From Asparagopsis taxiformis (lineage: Eukaryota; Rhodophyta; Florideophyceae; Bonnemaisoniales; Bonnemaisoniaceae): a stretch of DNA of 29,051 nt. This document shows positions 7,673 to 15,968 of the stretch, one piece after another. Positions within the stretch are counted from its first letter, which is position 1. The number at the start of each line of letters is the position of its first letter. Under the pieces are notes generated by a model that was not told where the DNA came from, made no database searches, and was given only the letters and a program-made list of their open reading frames with translations. The stretch is taken from NCBI GenBank assembly GCA_030407315.1, contig JALQPE010000685.1, forward strand, positions 1 through 29,051. The letters are read 5' to 3'. A program made the position numbers and the translations under genes.

Positions 7673-9982
7673 TGCAGTTTCGCTGGGGTGCTGACAGGTT
7701 TGTTGGAAATCTTCGGGTACGTGAAGGAGGTGGCCGAGTACTGGAACGTGTCAGATGTGTTGCGGATGCTGGATGGCTCAATTCCCGAGCAAGAGCTTCG
7801 ACATTCACGCGTTGTCGAAGTTCTTGCTCAGATGGTCCCCAAGAAGGGGTGTTGGGCAGACTTCCGTCCCAAGGAAGGCCCCCCCGATGGTTACAAGTCC
7901 GAGAACATTTTTCCCCGTAAGAAGTCTGTCTTCGGGAAGGACGCCAGGAAAATGCTCCTGCGCGTCACTGGGTACCGCGACATGATTATGCGGAAACGCT
8001 TTCACGCGATGTACCCAGACATCCCACATGCTGCGCTCCCAGCCACATGTGGTGATGATGCCCCCATCCCTTCCTCTTCCAATTCCTTGCCCATCCCTTC
8101 ATCCTCCATTCCTTTGCCCCCACCACCTCAACTGGAATCTTCCAGCGATTCCGAGGTTGCCCCTGTTCCTGTCTCTACCCCTGCCGTGTCGGCATCCTCC
8201 CCTGCGGTGACCCCGGTCAAGCCGACTGCGCGTGGTCCCCAGGATGGCAGTGAACAGTCTGGTCCAGTTTCCCACGCCGGGACTGGTACCCCCAACCGTC
8301 CTGTCCAAGCCGCGCAGGAGCAGGTCTCACCGGCTTCGCAGCCTGAGCCTGCGACTCCGGCTGCCGAGCAGCACCCTGCTGCTCCGGCCCCCGCTGTCGA
8401 AGCTTCCCGTTCTGCATCTGCTAGCAGTTCGGGAAGCTCCAGCGATGACAGTTTCGTCCCTTCACCATCCGGTGGGGTTGGACAGAAGACGGTTGCGAGG
8501 ATTTCGACGGAGGGCCCTACTCCCGAGAATGTGGTCGAGGGCAGCAGTGCGAAGGGCGGTGCAGATCCTGACGAAGATGTCATTGAAGTCAGTGATTCTG
8601 CACCGCCCGGAGTGGAAACTTCTGGGAGGAAAGTGATGCCCAGAAGGAGTACCCGCCTGCAAGCGAGTCGTTCCGGTCGTGGTGGAACGGCGGGTGGTGC
8701 TGTGGAGGTCGTCGAGCTGGAGAGCGCCCCCGAGGATGCGGGTGAAAACTCCATCCTCGGGAAGCGTAACTTGGATGCGCCTTCTGCGACGCCCGAGCCT
8801 TCTACCAAAAAGAGAAGGCTCGGTGAGACTTCATCAAAGTCGTCGTCAAAGAAATCCAAGTCGGCTTCCAGAGGTCGCTCTCGGGAGCCTGTTCTCCAGT
8901 TCGACGACGCCCAGGAGAATCCCATTCCCGACAGTATCTTCGATGAGAATGTGGCCGCCGTTCTCCCCAGCGCAATTGCGTCTGGCAGCCGGATGAAGTA
9001 CTATATGGAAAGTACGACGGTGGAGACGGTTCGGGCGGAAATGAGGGCGGCAGCATTCCAGGCAGCTGCATCGCCGGGTGCTGAGGAAACTGTCGTGGAA
9101 CAGTACTTTGCGGTGAAGCGGGCGTTGCTGGAGAACTTGGGGGTTATTGTTTTGGAACGCTTGTTGGAATCGTCCACGGCTGGGAGTGCGACGCATGAGC
9201 TGTTCGGTCACTTCGCTAGGCAGTTCCCGCTGGTTGAGGAGGTTGAAAAACCCTCCCAGCAGTCTGATTATAACGATGACGACGGGGAGCCACAGGACGA
9301 GCCGCCAGCTTTCGCAAAGCCCGGCTTCGATCCTTCGCCGTGGCAGTTCATCCACAACGTGGGTGATGCGAAGGACCGCATAGATGGTGGTCGTGGGCGC
9401 CTCACTCTGCCGCGGCGTGAGTTGTGCGATAAGTTGGAGGAGGAAAACTTGGATATGTATAAGAACAAGTTGGTGGCAGAGCTTGCTCTTGGTGTTTGTG
9501 CGGAGTTCTTGAAGTTGGGAATGGAGGGTGATGATCCTGTCTTCTTCCCGAAGACAGGATTGCGGCTGCTTCTTACAGCAGATGGGGCTGCGGACCAGGA
9601 TGGGCACACGGACTTCAAGGTATCAACGAGTCGTGTTGCAGGACCTACCGAGTCTCCATCATATTTCATGATGTCGAGCGGAGCAGATGGATTCTCTATA
9701 GTAGCTGCCCCTTATAGTCATGTATGCCTGGCCAATCCGGACGTCGATATGTGGAAGGTTCCCATTCATAGGCTTTATGTGCCACCCTATTCCGTATTGG
9801 TTGGTCGCGGTGACCTTTACCATTACGGGGTAGGCTTCAGCCGAGGAGATCTTCCTGCAGGCGAGAAGTTAGTCTATGGCCTGCCCACGCGCGGCCACAT
9901 CTACTTGAAGACGGAGAAGGACGTCCTCACGGACCACATCCACACCGTCGAATATTACAAGTACGATAGGAGCAATAGATAG
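7673..9982 (+). CDS. Helical domain plus 2OG/Fe(II) dioxygenase (copy 2, lacking the ParB-like part)
   Basis: The frame is open from TGA 7670 to the stop at 9980-9982 and has no early ATG (a GTG lies at 7688), so its 5' end is missing or spliced in. Numbered from 7688, the first about 100 residues (LTGLLEIFGYVKEVAEYWN) match the helical region of copy 1. Residues about 115-430 are a Ser/Pro/Ala-rich linker. It carries an acidic DEDVIEVSD at 295-303, like a SUMO-interacting motif, and basic KKRRL and KSSSKKSKS stretches that could be nuclear-localisation signals. The conserved C-terminal block starts at SRMKYYMESTTVETVRAEM (Met 436). The dioxygenase residues are all present: H640 and D642 in GHTDF, H712 in LYHYGVGF, R735 in PTRGHIYL. 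Compared with copy 1 it has an insert near 9240-9370 and no internal break. It is probably an active-type dioxygenase if expressed. Confidence 0.82.
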   Translation, partial: CSFAGVLTGLLEIFGYVKEVAEYWNVSDVLRMLDGSIPEQELRHSRVVEVLAQMVPKKGCWADFRPKEGPPDGYKSENIFPRKKSVFGKDARKMLLRVTGYRDMIMRKRFHAMYPDIPHAALPATCGDDAPIPSSSNSLPIPSSSIPLPPPPQLESSSDSEVAPVPVSTPAVSASSPAVTPVKPTARGPQDGSEQSGPVSHAGTGTPNRPVQAAQEQVSPASQPEPATPAAEQHPAAPAPAVEASRSASASSSGSSSDDSFVPSPSGGVGQKTVARISTEGPTPENVVEGSSAKGGADPDEDVIEVSDSAPPGVETSGRKVMPRRSTRLQASRSGRGGTAGGAVEVVELESAPEDAGENSILGKRNLDAPSATPEPSTKKRRLGETSSKSSSKKSKSASRGRSREPVLQFDDAQENPIPDSIFDENVAAVLPSAIASGSRMKYYMESTTVETVRAEMRAAAFQAAASPGAEETVVEQYFAVKRALLENLGVIVLERLLESSTAGSATHELFGHFARQFPLVEEVEKPSQQSDYNDDDGEPQDEPPAFAKPGFDPSPWQFIHNVGDAKDRIDGGRGRLTLPRRELCDKLEEENLDMYKNKLVAELALGVCAEFLKLGMEGDDPVFFPKTGLRLLLTADGAADQDGHTDFKVSTSRVAGPTESPSYFMMSSGADGFSIVAAPYSHVCLANPDVDMWKVPIHRLYVPPYSVLVGRGDLYHYGVGFSRGDLPAGEKLVYGLPTRGHIYLKTEKDVLTDHIHTVEYYKYDRSNR

Positions 9983-10468
9983 CATATCAGAAGTATTAAA
10001 ACCTATACTACTGTTCCCTGCTATAAAGTTCTGTCTTTCTCATCTCAACATTGTTACCTTAGCCCACTTTTCAATTTTCATCTATACATCTGTCCTTCAT
10101 CTCATAGTTTAGTGCTACTCAGCAGATTGCTTGCTACTTTTTAATATTAGTCTACAACGTTGTATGATTTTACTAGCTAGGCCGTAGGGGGAGACTAGTT
10201 TCAACCCTTGACAACGCGCAGATTTCGACTACGAGAGCCGTCACTGTAATAAATTCTTGGTAGAATTTTCGTCTATCTTCCCACCTACACTAGGCTACCT
10301 ATATATATACAGGGTATACCCAGAACAGAGACCACGTGAGGTAAAATACTCCTGAGAGCTGCTCACAGCCGTACAGACCTTTGCTGAGCAATTTTCCCGA
10401 CTTCAAACTTCGCTTCTCACCTTTACCAAGATGGGAGAAGGACGAAGCTCCCTGCTGCTTACAGCCGA
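9983..10468. other. Non-coding 3' flank of copy 2
   Basis: About 490 bp of AT-rich sequence with no open frame of note and a short TATATATA run near 10303-10310. It is the likely 3' untranslated region and spacer up to array B. Confidence 0.4.
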
Positions 10469-10888
10469 AGCCGTTTACCAGGGTTACTTACAGCAAAATC
10501 ATCGTTACGATGACTTTGCTGTAAGAAAAGAAAACATTACAGCAGCCACGATTTCTTTTCCGGGTAAAAAAAATGGGCCGCTGTAATGATTTGCTTTCTT
10601 ACAGCAAAGTCATCGTAACGATGACTTTTCTGTAAGGAACCGTTTCCTTGCAGTGGCCAAAGAATTTTTTACCGGGTAAAAAATCAGCAAGAATTTTTAC
10701 CGGGTAAAAAAATTGTGGCCGCGGTAATGATTTGCTGTAAGAAAACGTTTCATTACAGCGGCCACAATTTTTTACCCGGTAAAGAAATCATGGCTTCTGT
10801 AATGATTTGTTTTCTTACAGCAAAGTCATCGTAACGAAGACTTTGCTGTCAGCATCCCCGGTAAACGGCCCGCACTGTAATGGGGTGA
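10469..10888. repeat. Palindrome array B, direct copy of array A
   Basis: P1 copies lie at 10488-10524 and 10599-10635 (the second reads GACTTTTCTGTAA), with a degenerate copy at 10815-10851. P2 units lie between them, including the same double inner palindrome with TCAGCAAG (about 10667-10710). Order and orientation match array A, so A and B are direct repeats about 7.4 kb apart. One P1 is nearly deleted at about 10731-10740, where TTTGCT runs straight into GTAAG. Degenerate P2-like ends extend both sides (TTACAGCCG at 10469; GGCCCGCACTGTAATG to about 10882). Confidence 0.88.
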
Positions 10889-11156
10889 CTGCTTCTCCTA
10901 CATCGCTCTCTTACTGGTGTTCTACATGCTGCGCTGCTACACAATTTCTCACTCACATCTTTCTAGTTTCTCTCCTTTTCGTATGCATAGGTATAGCAGT
11001 AGAAAAGTGGATAGTTTGCACTCCAGGCCGCAGATGCCTTCCTGCAGTCATGTCACGATTGTTGTAGTCCAGTCTATAATATCTAGCGCTCTTGGAAGAT
11101 GATGCACAGTCTATTGTCTCTGCCAATGCTTGTTTACTCAAATCTATCAAAGTAGC

Positions 11157-11720
11157 TCAGTTAGCTGGCCAATATTTTCTACCATATTCAGCAAATATCT
11201 CCTCATCAGCTTCAACGTCTCTGGTCAGAACGACCTTGACAGCATGGGGATTCTTGATATTTGAAGCAAAGTCCGGTTTGTCTATGGCATCGCCTTGTCG
11301 AAACTCGGCTGACTGTGTTCGACTCACCTCGGTCGCTTTCTCCGTTCCGTCAATGACCCGACAATCATTGAGGTAGCTGGTACAATTATAGACCGCTGGA
11401 ACGAGCCAGACCTTCCGAACAGGTGCACCCCTCCCTATGTACGTGGTTTCCAATTCCATGTTGTAGTCCTGGAACCTCTCTCCTGTGCACCCAAATCCTT
11501 CCGGGCCGTACATCACTGATCTCTGCGGTTCCGAGTCTCGAATCTTCGCATAGAAAATCGTCCCGTTGTACCAGCCAATGACCGTCCCCTTCTTTAGTTT
11601 CTTCGCCGCGAATACGCCAAACCCACCACCTCTTACCTCCGATTGCGAAACATAGACACCGTAGAATGCGGCATCAGCATCCAGAATCGCGTCCGGGTCT
11701 ATGCTCCGAAACGAGTGCAT
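11157..11720 (-). CDS. SET-domain protein (C-terminal half of a methylase-SET fusion)
   Basis: A 187-residue frame starting at ATG 11720. SET domains transfer methyl groups from S-adenosylmethionine to lysines, usually of histones. Features seen: GGFGVFAAKKLKKGTVIGWYNG-type SET start at residues 31-53, YNCTSYLNDCR at 111-121, an N-x-x-NPHAVKVV strand at about 154-164, and the closing EEIFAEYGRKYW at 173-184 with the family's Glu-Glu and Tyr-Gly. The canonical NHSC tetrad is not obvious, so it resembles the divergent NDxR...N type. It ends shortly after the domain, without a post-SET cysteine cluster. Just upstream lies a 67-bp palindrome. Without it, this frame continues uninterrupted from the methylase-like frame at 12411, so Met 11720 is probably an internal residue. 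Confidence 0.75.
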   Translation of the reverse strand: MHSFRSIDPDAILDADAAFYGVYVSQSEVRGGGFGVFAAKKLKKGTVIGWYNGTIFYAKIRDSEPQRSVMYGPEGFGCTGERFQDYNMELETTYIGRGAPVRKVWLVPAVYNCTSYLNDCRVIDGTEKATEVSRTQSAEFRQGDAIDKPDFASNIKNPHAVKVVLTRDVEADEEIFAEYGRKYWPAN

Positions 11721-11739
11721 GTCCTCGGCCGGCCACTGG

Positions 11740-11806
11740 CCACAGATTGAGCGGGGTGCCTATGGACCAGTGGCACTGGTCCATAGGCACCCCGCTCAAT
11801 CTGTGG
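11740..11806. repeat. Perfect 67-bp palindrome inserted in the methylase-SET gene
   Basis: Two 33-bp perfectly complementary arms (from CCACAGATTGAGCGGGG at 11740 to CCCCGCTCAATCTGTGG ending 11806) surround a single central G at 11773. TGG occurs on both sides of the join (11737-11739 and 11804-11806), a possible 3-bp target duplication. Its 67 bp shift the frame by one. Subtracting exactly 67 bp joins the methylase-like and SET frames. Confidence 0.93.
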
Positions 11807-12411
11807 AGCATAGAACCGTCCTTCTTCATTGATGCAACGAACACAAGCAGATGGCTCGGCAATGCTGTCACAGCAGGTAAACCTTCTGGTGCATCTGAGA
11901 TGTGCTTCTGACGAAGCCTTGGAGCTTTTCCTGTGACCGGTACCGACTCGTCCCCAAGAATACTCTCCACCTCACGCTGCAAGATCCCCCCATATCGCCC
12001 GGCTTTCACCTCACTGACGAAAGCATGCAGTATCCACTCCTGCGATGCATCGTGGCACCTTTTTTCCTTCTCACACCCAATGAACCGACGATACGTACCA
12101 TCCCTCAACGTCATACACGCTATGGCTGTGCTGTACGTTCCCGAGAAGAAATCCATCATGATATCGTTCTGCTTCGAAAATCGTTCCAGAAGCTCACGAA
12201 GAGTGGTCAACGCCTTCTGCTCATGGCGCAGTCGGTTGTTCTGCCCATCGTATTGAGCTTCACCAGCCGACAACCTCGGAACGTTGTCAATCGCGTTGGT
12301 GAACCCAGGGTGCCTCGATATGTCCGGATTGTGCAACCTGTAACCCAGTAAGAAAAATTGACGACCCATAGACATCCTGCAGATGTACGACTTTTGATGC
12401 GCGTATGACAT
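11807..12411 (-). CDS. DNA-methylase-like N-terminal part of a methylase-SET fusion
   Basis: The frame starts at ATG 12411, with an in-frame TGA 18 bp upstream, and as read runs through the palindrome to a stop at 11674-11676. The region RHEQKALTTLRELLERF (residues 63-78) followed by DIMMDFFSGTYSTAIAC (83-99) matches motif X/I of amino-methyltransferases (D-x-F-x-G, SAM binding). FIGCEKEKRC (110-119) is the following acidic strand. In beta-class adenine methylases the catalytic DPPY motif lies before this point. I find none in the 83 residues upstream nor in the next few hundred bases, so the enzyme looks N-terminally truncated or diverged. The SAM-binding half may now serve another role. Fusion with the SET domain downstream is strongly indicated by the frame geometry. 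Confidence 0.65.
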
Positions 12412-12776
12412 TCCAGAAGGGGGCTTTCAATGTACTCTGGATATCCGCTTAGTGATGTCTATTTGATATACTTCTGATGTACGTAGGATGGTAGAGTATG
12501 ATTGTGGCTGTATATGGGAAAATATGGGAACCCTGAAACTCTCAAGTATACTCATGTGCATTTTCTTTGACTATGAAAAAATGATGAGATTCGCCCAAAT
12601 AGTGGTTGCCACATTGGATTTTGATGAAAGTTCGAGGCGATAATAGGACGGCACGGATTTTTGGTGCCCACAGGCACTTGAAGAGAGTTTGCGATTGGCG
12701 TTCCTTTTCTGTTTAGCGAATATGCTGCATCTACGGATCTAGAAATTCAATTTGTAAACATAGTGCAAACGTGGCC
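12412..12776. other. Non-coding 5' flank of the methylase-SET gene
   Basis: About 365 bp with frequent stops in all frames. It would contain the promoter of the minus-strand methylase-SET gene. No core element could be named. Confidence 0.35.
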
Positions 12777-13058
12777 TCATATCAAATCGACAGAAGTTCT
12801 TCGTCCGATTTTTTTACCAAGTCCACCATCCCAAGCTATCTTGTGCATCATTAAGTTTTTTCGCATGCCTCTCAGCACGCAAAAGCTTCCTTCCAATGCG
12901 CCTGAAAGCGGCACCTCCAATCTACCCACGGCATCATTGGTGTACAAAACAAGCGGTCTGTACCAATTTTTGCGTCCGCACGCCGTGTTCGGCACAGCAT
13001 TTCTCCTCACATCCTTGACGATGGGTATTTTCCCGACATCTACGCGACAGTCCACCAT
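12777..13058 (-). CDS. Unrecognised fragment
   Basis: A 93-residue frame whose coding look extends a little upstream of ATG 13058 (ETIDAN precedes it in frame). Composition is protein-like (IPIVKDVRRNAVP, YRPLVLYTNDAVGRLEVPL), but I know no family for it. It may be the C-terminal end of a decayed gene, since no matching upstream exon is visible. Confidence 0.3.
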   Translation of the reverse strand: MVDCRVDVGKIPIVKDVRRNAVPNTACGRKNWYRPLVLYTNDAVGRLEVPLSGALEGSFCVLRGMRKNLMMHKIAWDGGLGKKIGRRTSVDLI

Positions 13059-13970
13059 GTTTGCATCTATGGTCTCGGCTCCGATGCCCGTGCAGCGTGC
13101 CGTTGTACACTATACGGCTGAGTGCGCTGAGCGACGTTCTGGGACTTGCGGATCGATCGCATGAACACAATGGATCTACCGCTTGTATTGGTGGAGGGTT
13201 GGGGCATGCTGAAGCGCGTGCAGGTATCGTGGCCCCGGCTGTGGCTGGGCTGGCGTTTTGTTTCGTGCCGAATACGAAAAAAGGCTTTGGGAGCTGTTTT
13301 GGTAGTATAGACGCTGATGATGAAGACAGTGTACTTGATCATCACCCACCGGATTTCGATGCACCCGATTTACATCGTGGGTTTCTGTATTGGCTTTGTG
13401 CGTGCAGGGTGTGTAGATTAATTTAAGCTTCTCTCGCTCTGTGACTTGTGTTTCTGGGGTACCGCCGAATGCACTTGCGCTTGTGGCGTGGAGGACCGTA
13501 CTTCGGTTCGTGTTTGTTTGGGTGATCACTGTTCTGATGAACGATGTGCTGGAGGCTCATGAGAAAGTGATTTGAAGTGTGCACACGTATGTTCAATGCG
13601 GTCGAGGCGAGTTTGCGATTTGCGCTCGTTTGTTGTATAGTATATATGCTGCAGCTGCGCTGTATCATTTCGTGCAATGCAAATCTGTGGTCGGGTTGTT
13701 AACATGCTCCTGCATATTGTGGTGGCGATGGAAGGCGATTAGTTGCAGTGAAGCAGCACAAGTCTGGTATCAGTTGGGTGGGGCGGAAAACTAGAAGCAG
13801 AAGGGGGCGGGGGAAGATGTAAACTGGAAATTGATTTTGCAAAGAAGAATTGTTTATTTACATCTTTGGTGTGATATCTATGTTAATTGTGGGCGGAATG
13901 GACCAGAACAGGAAGCAGCTAGTGTTTCTCAGTTTAGCGCTACATGCACTATGGCGAGTGTCATTGTCGA
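13059..13970. other. No supported gene
   Basis: Several short frames on both strands overlap and none carries a motif or a convincing start. I see no repeats beyond simple sequence. Confidence 0.35.
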
Positions 13971-14468
13971 TCAGTGCTTCAAACTGGCGACATAGCTCGG
14001 CCACGAGCATAGCGCCGAAGCGCTCGTGGAGCCAGGCCACCACCCTGCCGCGTTGACTGTAGTGGGTAGCGTCAGCGTGGTGGGTTTGATATTTTTGCGA
14101 GGGGCTGAGCCATTTTCCGTACTGTGATGTTCGGAAACGGATTTTGTCGCAGTCTGGGAATTGAATGGTCTCAATGTTTCAACCTTGTGATTGAGCTGGA
14201 AGAGGTCAGGCTCATTGGTGGTGGACTGAGACTTTCCAATGGGCAGGCAGAAGGTAGGAATACTCGCAAAGCACTGGAAGAAGGTGAGCAGTGCGATGAA
14301 GAATTGGTCACGCTCACTATTCCTAAAATAGCTGTTGAACGCCATTCTGAATGTGTTCGTGTTTCGTTCGTTCGGAATAGAGGATTTAATGGATGGTGTG
14401 AACATATTGTCTATGGGTTGAAGAGTTGTAGATGGGCAGTTGCTGGTAAATATTAACGAATCATCCAT
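13971..14468 (-). CDS. Hypothetical protein, weakly supported
   Basis: A 165-residue frame starting at ATG 14468. It is Asn/Ser/Thr-rich with one short hydrophobic patch (FFIALLTFFQCFASIPTF, about residues 56-73) that might be membrane-associated. I do not recognise a family. The opposite strand is open over most of the same interval (14124-14456), so the coding strand is not certain. Confidence 0.25.
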   Translation of the reverse strand: MDDSLIFTSNCPSTTLQPIDNMFTPSIKSSIPNERNTNTFRMAFNSYFRNSERDQFFIALLTFFQCFASIPTFCLPIGKSQSTTNEPDLFQLNHKVETLRPFNSQTATKSVSEHHSTENGSAPRKNIKPTTLTLPTTVNAAGWWPGSTSASALCSWPSYVASLKH

Positions 14469-15123
14469 CCGACCCGACCTGCATCAGAACCATCAGTTGC
14501 GCCTGTCAGGCACAACGACTGGATACGATCCGACAGGAGAATAATTGGAAACGACTGTGCACTAGGTTCTAATGAACACATGTTCCATTCTAATAACCCG
14601 AGCATACACATAAGGATGGTTTTTTAACGGTCACTGCAATGCGATGGAGGATGAGATACGAGTGATTGCGAAAGCTTACGTAATTTCACAAGACTGCGGG
14701 TATGTGTGGTCTGGTCACGTGCCGTGCCAGGCGTCAAGATGTGAGCCAGCAGTGATAGTCGCATGAACACCGTGAGATGGTTACCGTCTGCTTAGAATAA
14801 TATAGTGCCGACAACTGGCCATGTGAATCAACCAACTGATTGAATAGATTTAGTTGAGTGAGTGAGCGAGCGAGTGACAGAAATAGCCGGTGAGGAAAAG
14901 TGAAGAAGGAAACGATACAGACGTACGTCTGTGTAGAAATACAAAAAACTGTACATTCATCAAGTAGCAGTGGTTCGTGATATAGAGTCCCAGACGCATG
15001 CAAAATTTCCCGACGTCAGCACAATGCTGCGCATTGTTTACAAAAGAACAGTGCCCGGATCTGCCGAGTTGGACACGGACAGGAACGCGCAGTCCGTCTT
15101 GCTAATGAAAACATTTTCACGAA
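14469..15123. other. No supported gene; GAGT/GAGC short repeat
   Basis: About 650 bp without a convincing frame. A short GAGTGAGTGAGCGAGCGAGTGA simple repeat lies near 14855-14876. Confidence 0.35.
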
Positions 15124-15447
15124 TCAAGCCCTGCGGAAACATGATGGATTCGGCCACACGAACGACAATGGCCACCGTCTAAACATCACCGAGCTTCTCG
15201 AGCCGGAAGGAAATGCGAAACGTGCCCTACAAAGTATTGAGCGTCTCCGTGGCGCGGGGATGATGGTGCGGAATGAAGGCTGGCAAGCCTTGAGGAACAC
15301 GCGAAAAATGGTGTTCTGCACATCGGTGGCAGCGATCGCAGGGACGTTTTTGAGGTCTGCAATGTAAACCCTAAAGTTGGGCGTGTTGACCTGGGTGGCG
15401 CGGGAGAACTGGATGCGGAAGTCACTGTTGCTGAGGCCAGAGTGCAT
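15124..15447 (-). pseudogene. Unrecognised gene fragment (GLSNSDFR type)
   Basis: A 107-residue frame from ATG 15447, open a further few codons upstream (DSASTQLQA). The first about 70 residues look coding (GLSNSDFRIQFSRATQV, NFRVYIADLKNV). A related piece with the same DNA core (GCGGAAGTCAC then GTTGCTGAGGCC on the plus strand) and GLSNCDFRPVS occurs on the minus strand at 24.2 kb, so this is part of a repeated gene or exon. Function unknown; probably incomplete. Confidence 0.3.
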
Positions 15448-15621
15448 GGCCTGGAGCTGTGTCGAGGCTGAGTCTGGGAATCAAGGCGACAGAGACGGAG
15501 ATCAAGCAGGAGAGCAGAGCGAAAAGCAAGGAGAGTGTATGGGTATCTAGGAATGGGACTCTACTCCTGAATTGCGAGCTAAGACCTGCCTGCTCTGACA
15601 AGCAGAATTTCGGTGCATCAG

Positions 15622-15660
15622 ATTCGCGCGCGAAGCGCGCGCCAGCGCGTAAAGGGCACT
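15622..15660 (+). repeat. GC-hairpin motif, left copy
   Basis: ATTCGCGCGCGAAGCGCGCG followed by CCAGCGCGTAAAGGGCACT. The GCGCGC-GAA-GCGCGC core can fold into a tight hairpin. The same motif with two extra bases and one change lies in the same orientation at 19035-19075, on the other side of the Sel1 block. Confidence 0.8.
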
Positions 15661-15968
15661 GGTACCAAGTTTAACGCTTAATGCAAACAATCGATCACGG
15701 CGCGGGAGCAATCTGCCCATTTGAGATCCCCACGTGTCCATGTGTCCAGCGGTTAGCGAGACACACACACAGACGTCCGTCTCTGTGCAGCGGTCAATTT
15801 TTATGCCGCACAACGCAACGCGTCGACTAAAGTACAATACAAACCGACACATCATCGGAATACATTTTGCATCGATCCCGACCATATCAACTGCACAACA
15901 ATCATGTTAAAACGAAGCCAAATCGACGAAAGCAACGCCGCGTTATCCTTGGCTAGCGTGCAAGCACC

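Noticed and set aside
8128..8925. 265-codon antisense frame in copy 2
   Set aside because: It lies opposite the Ser/Pro-rich linker and is explained by its codon composition; there is no motif.
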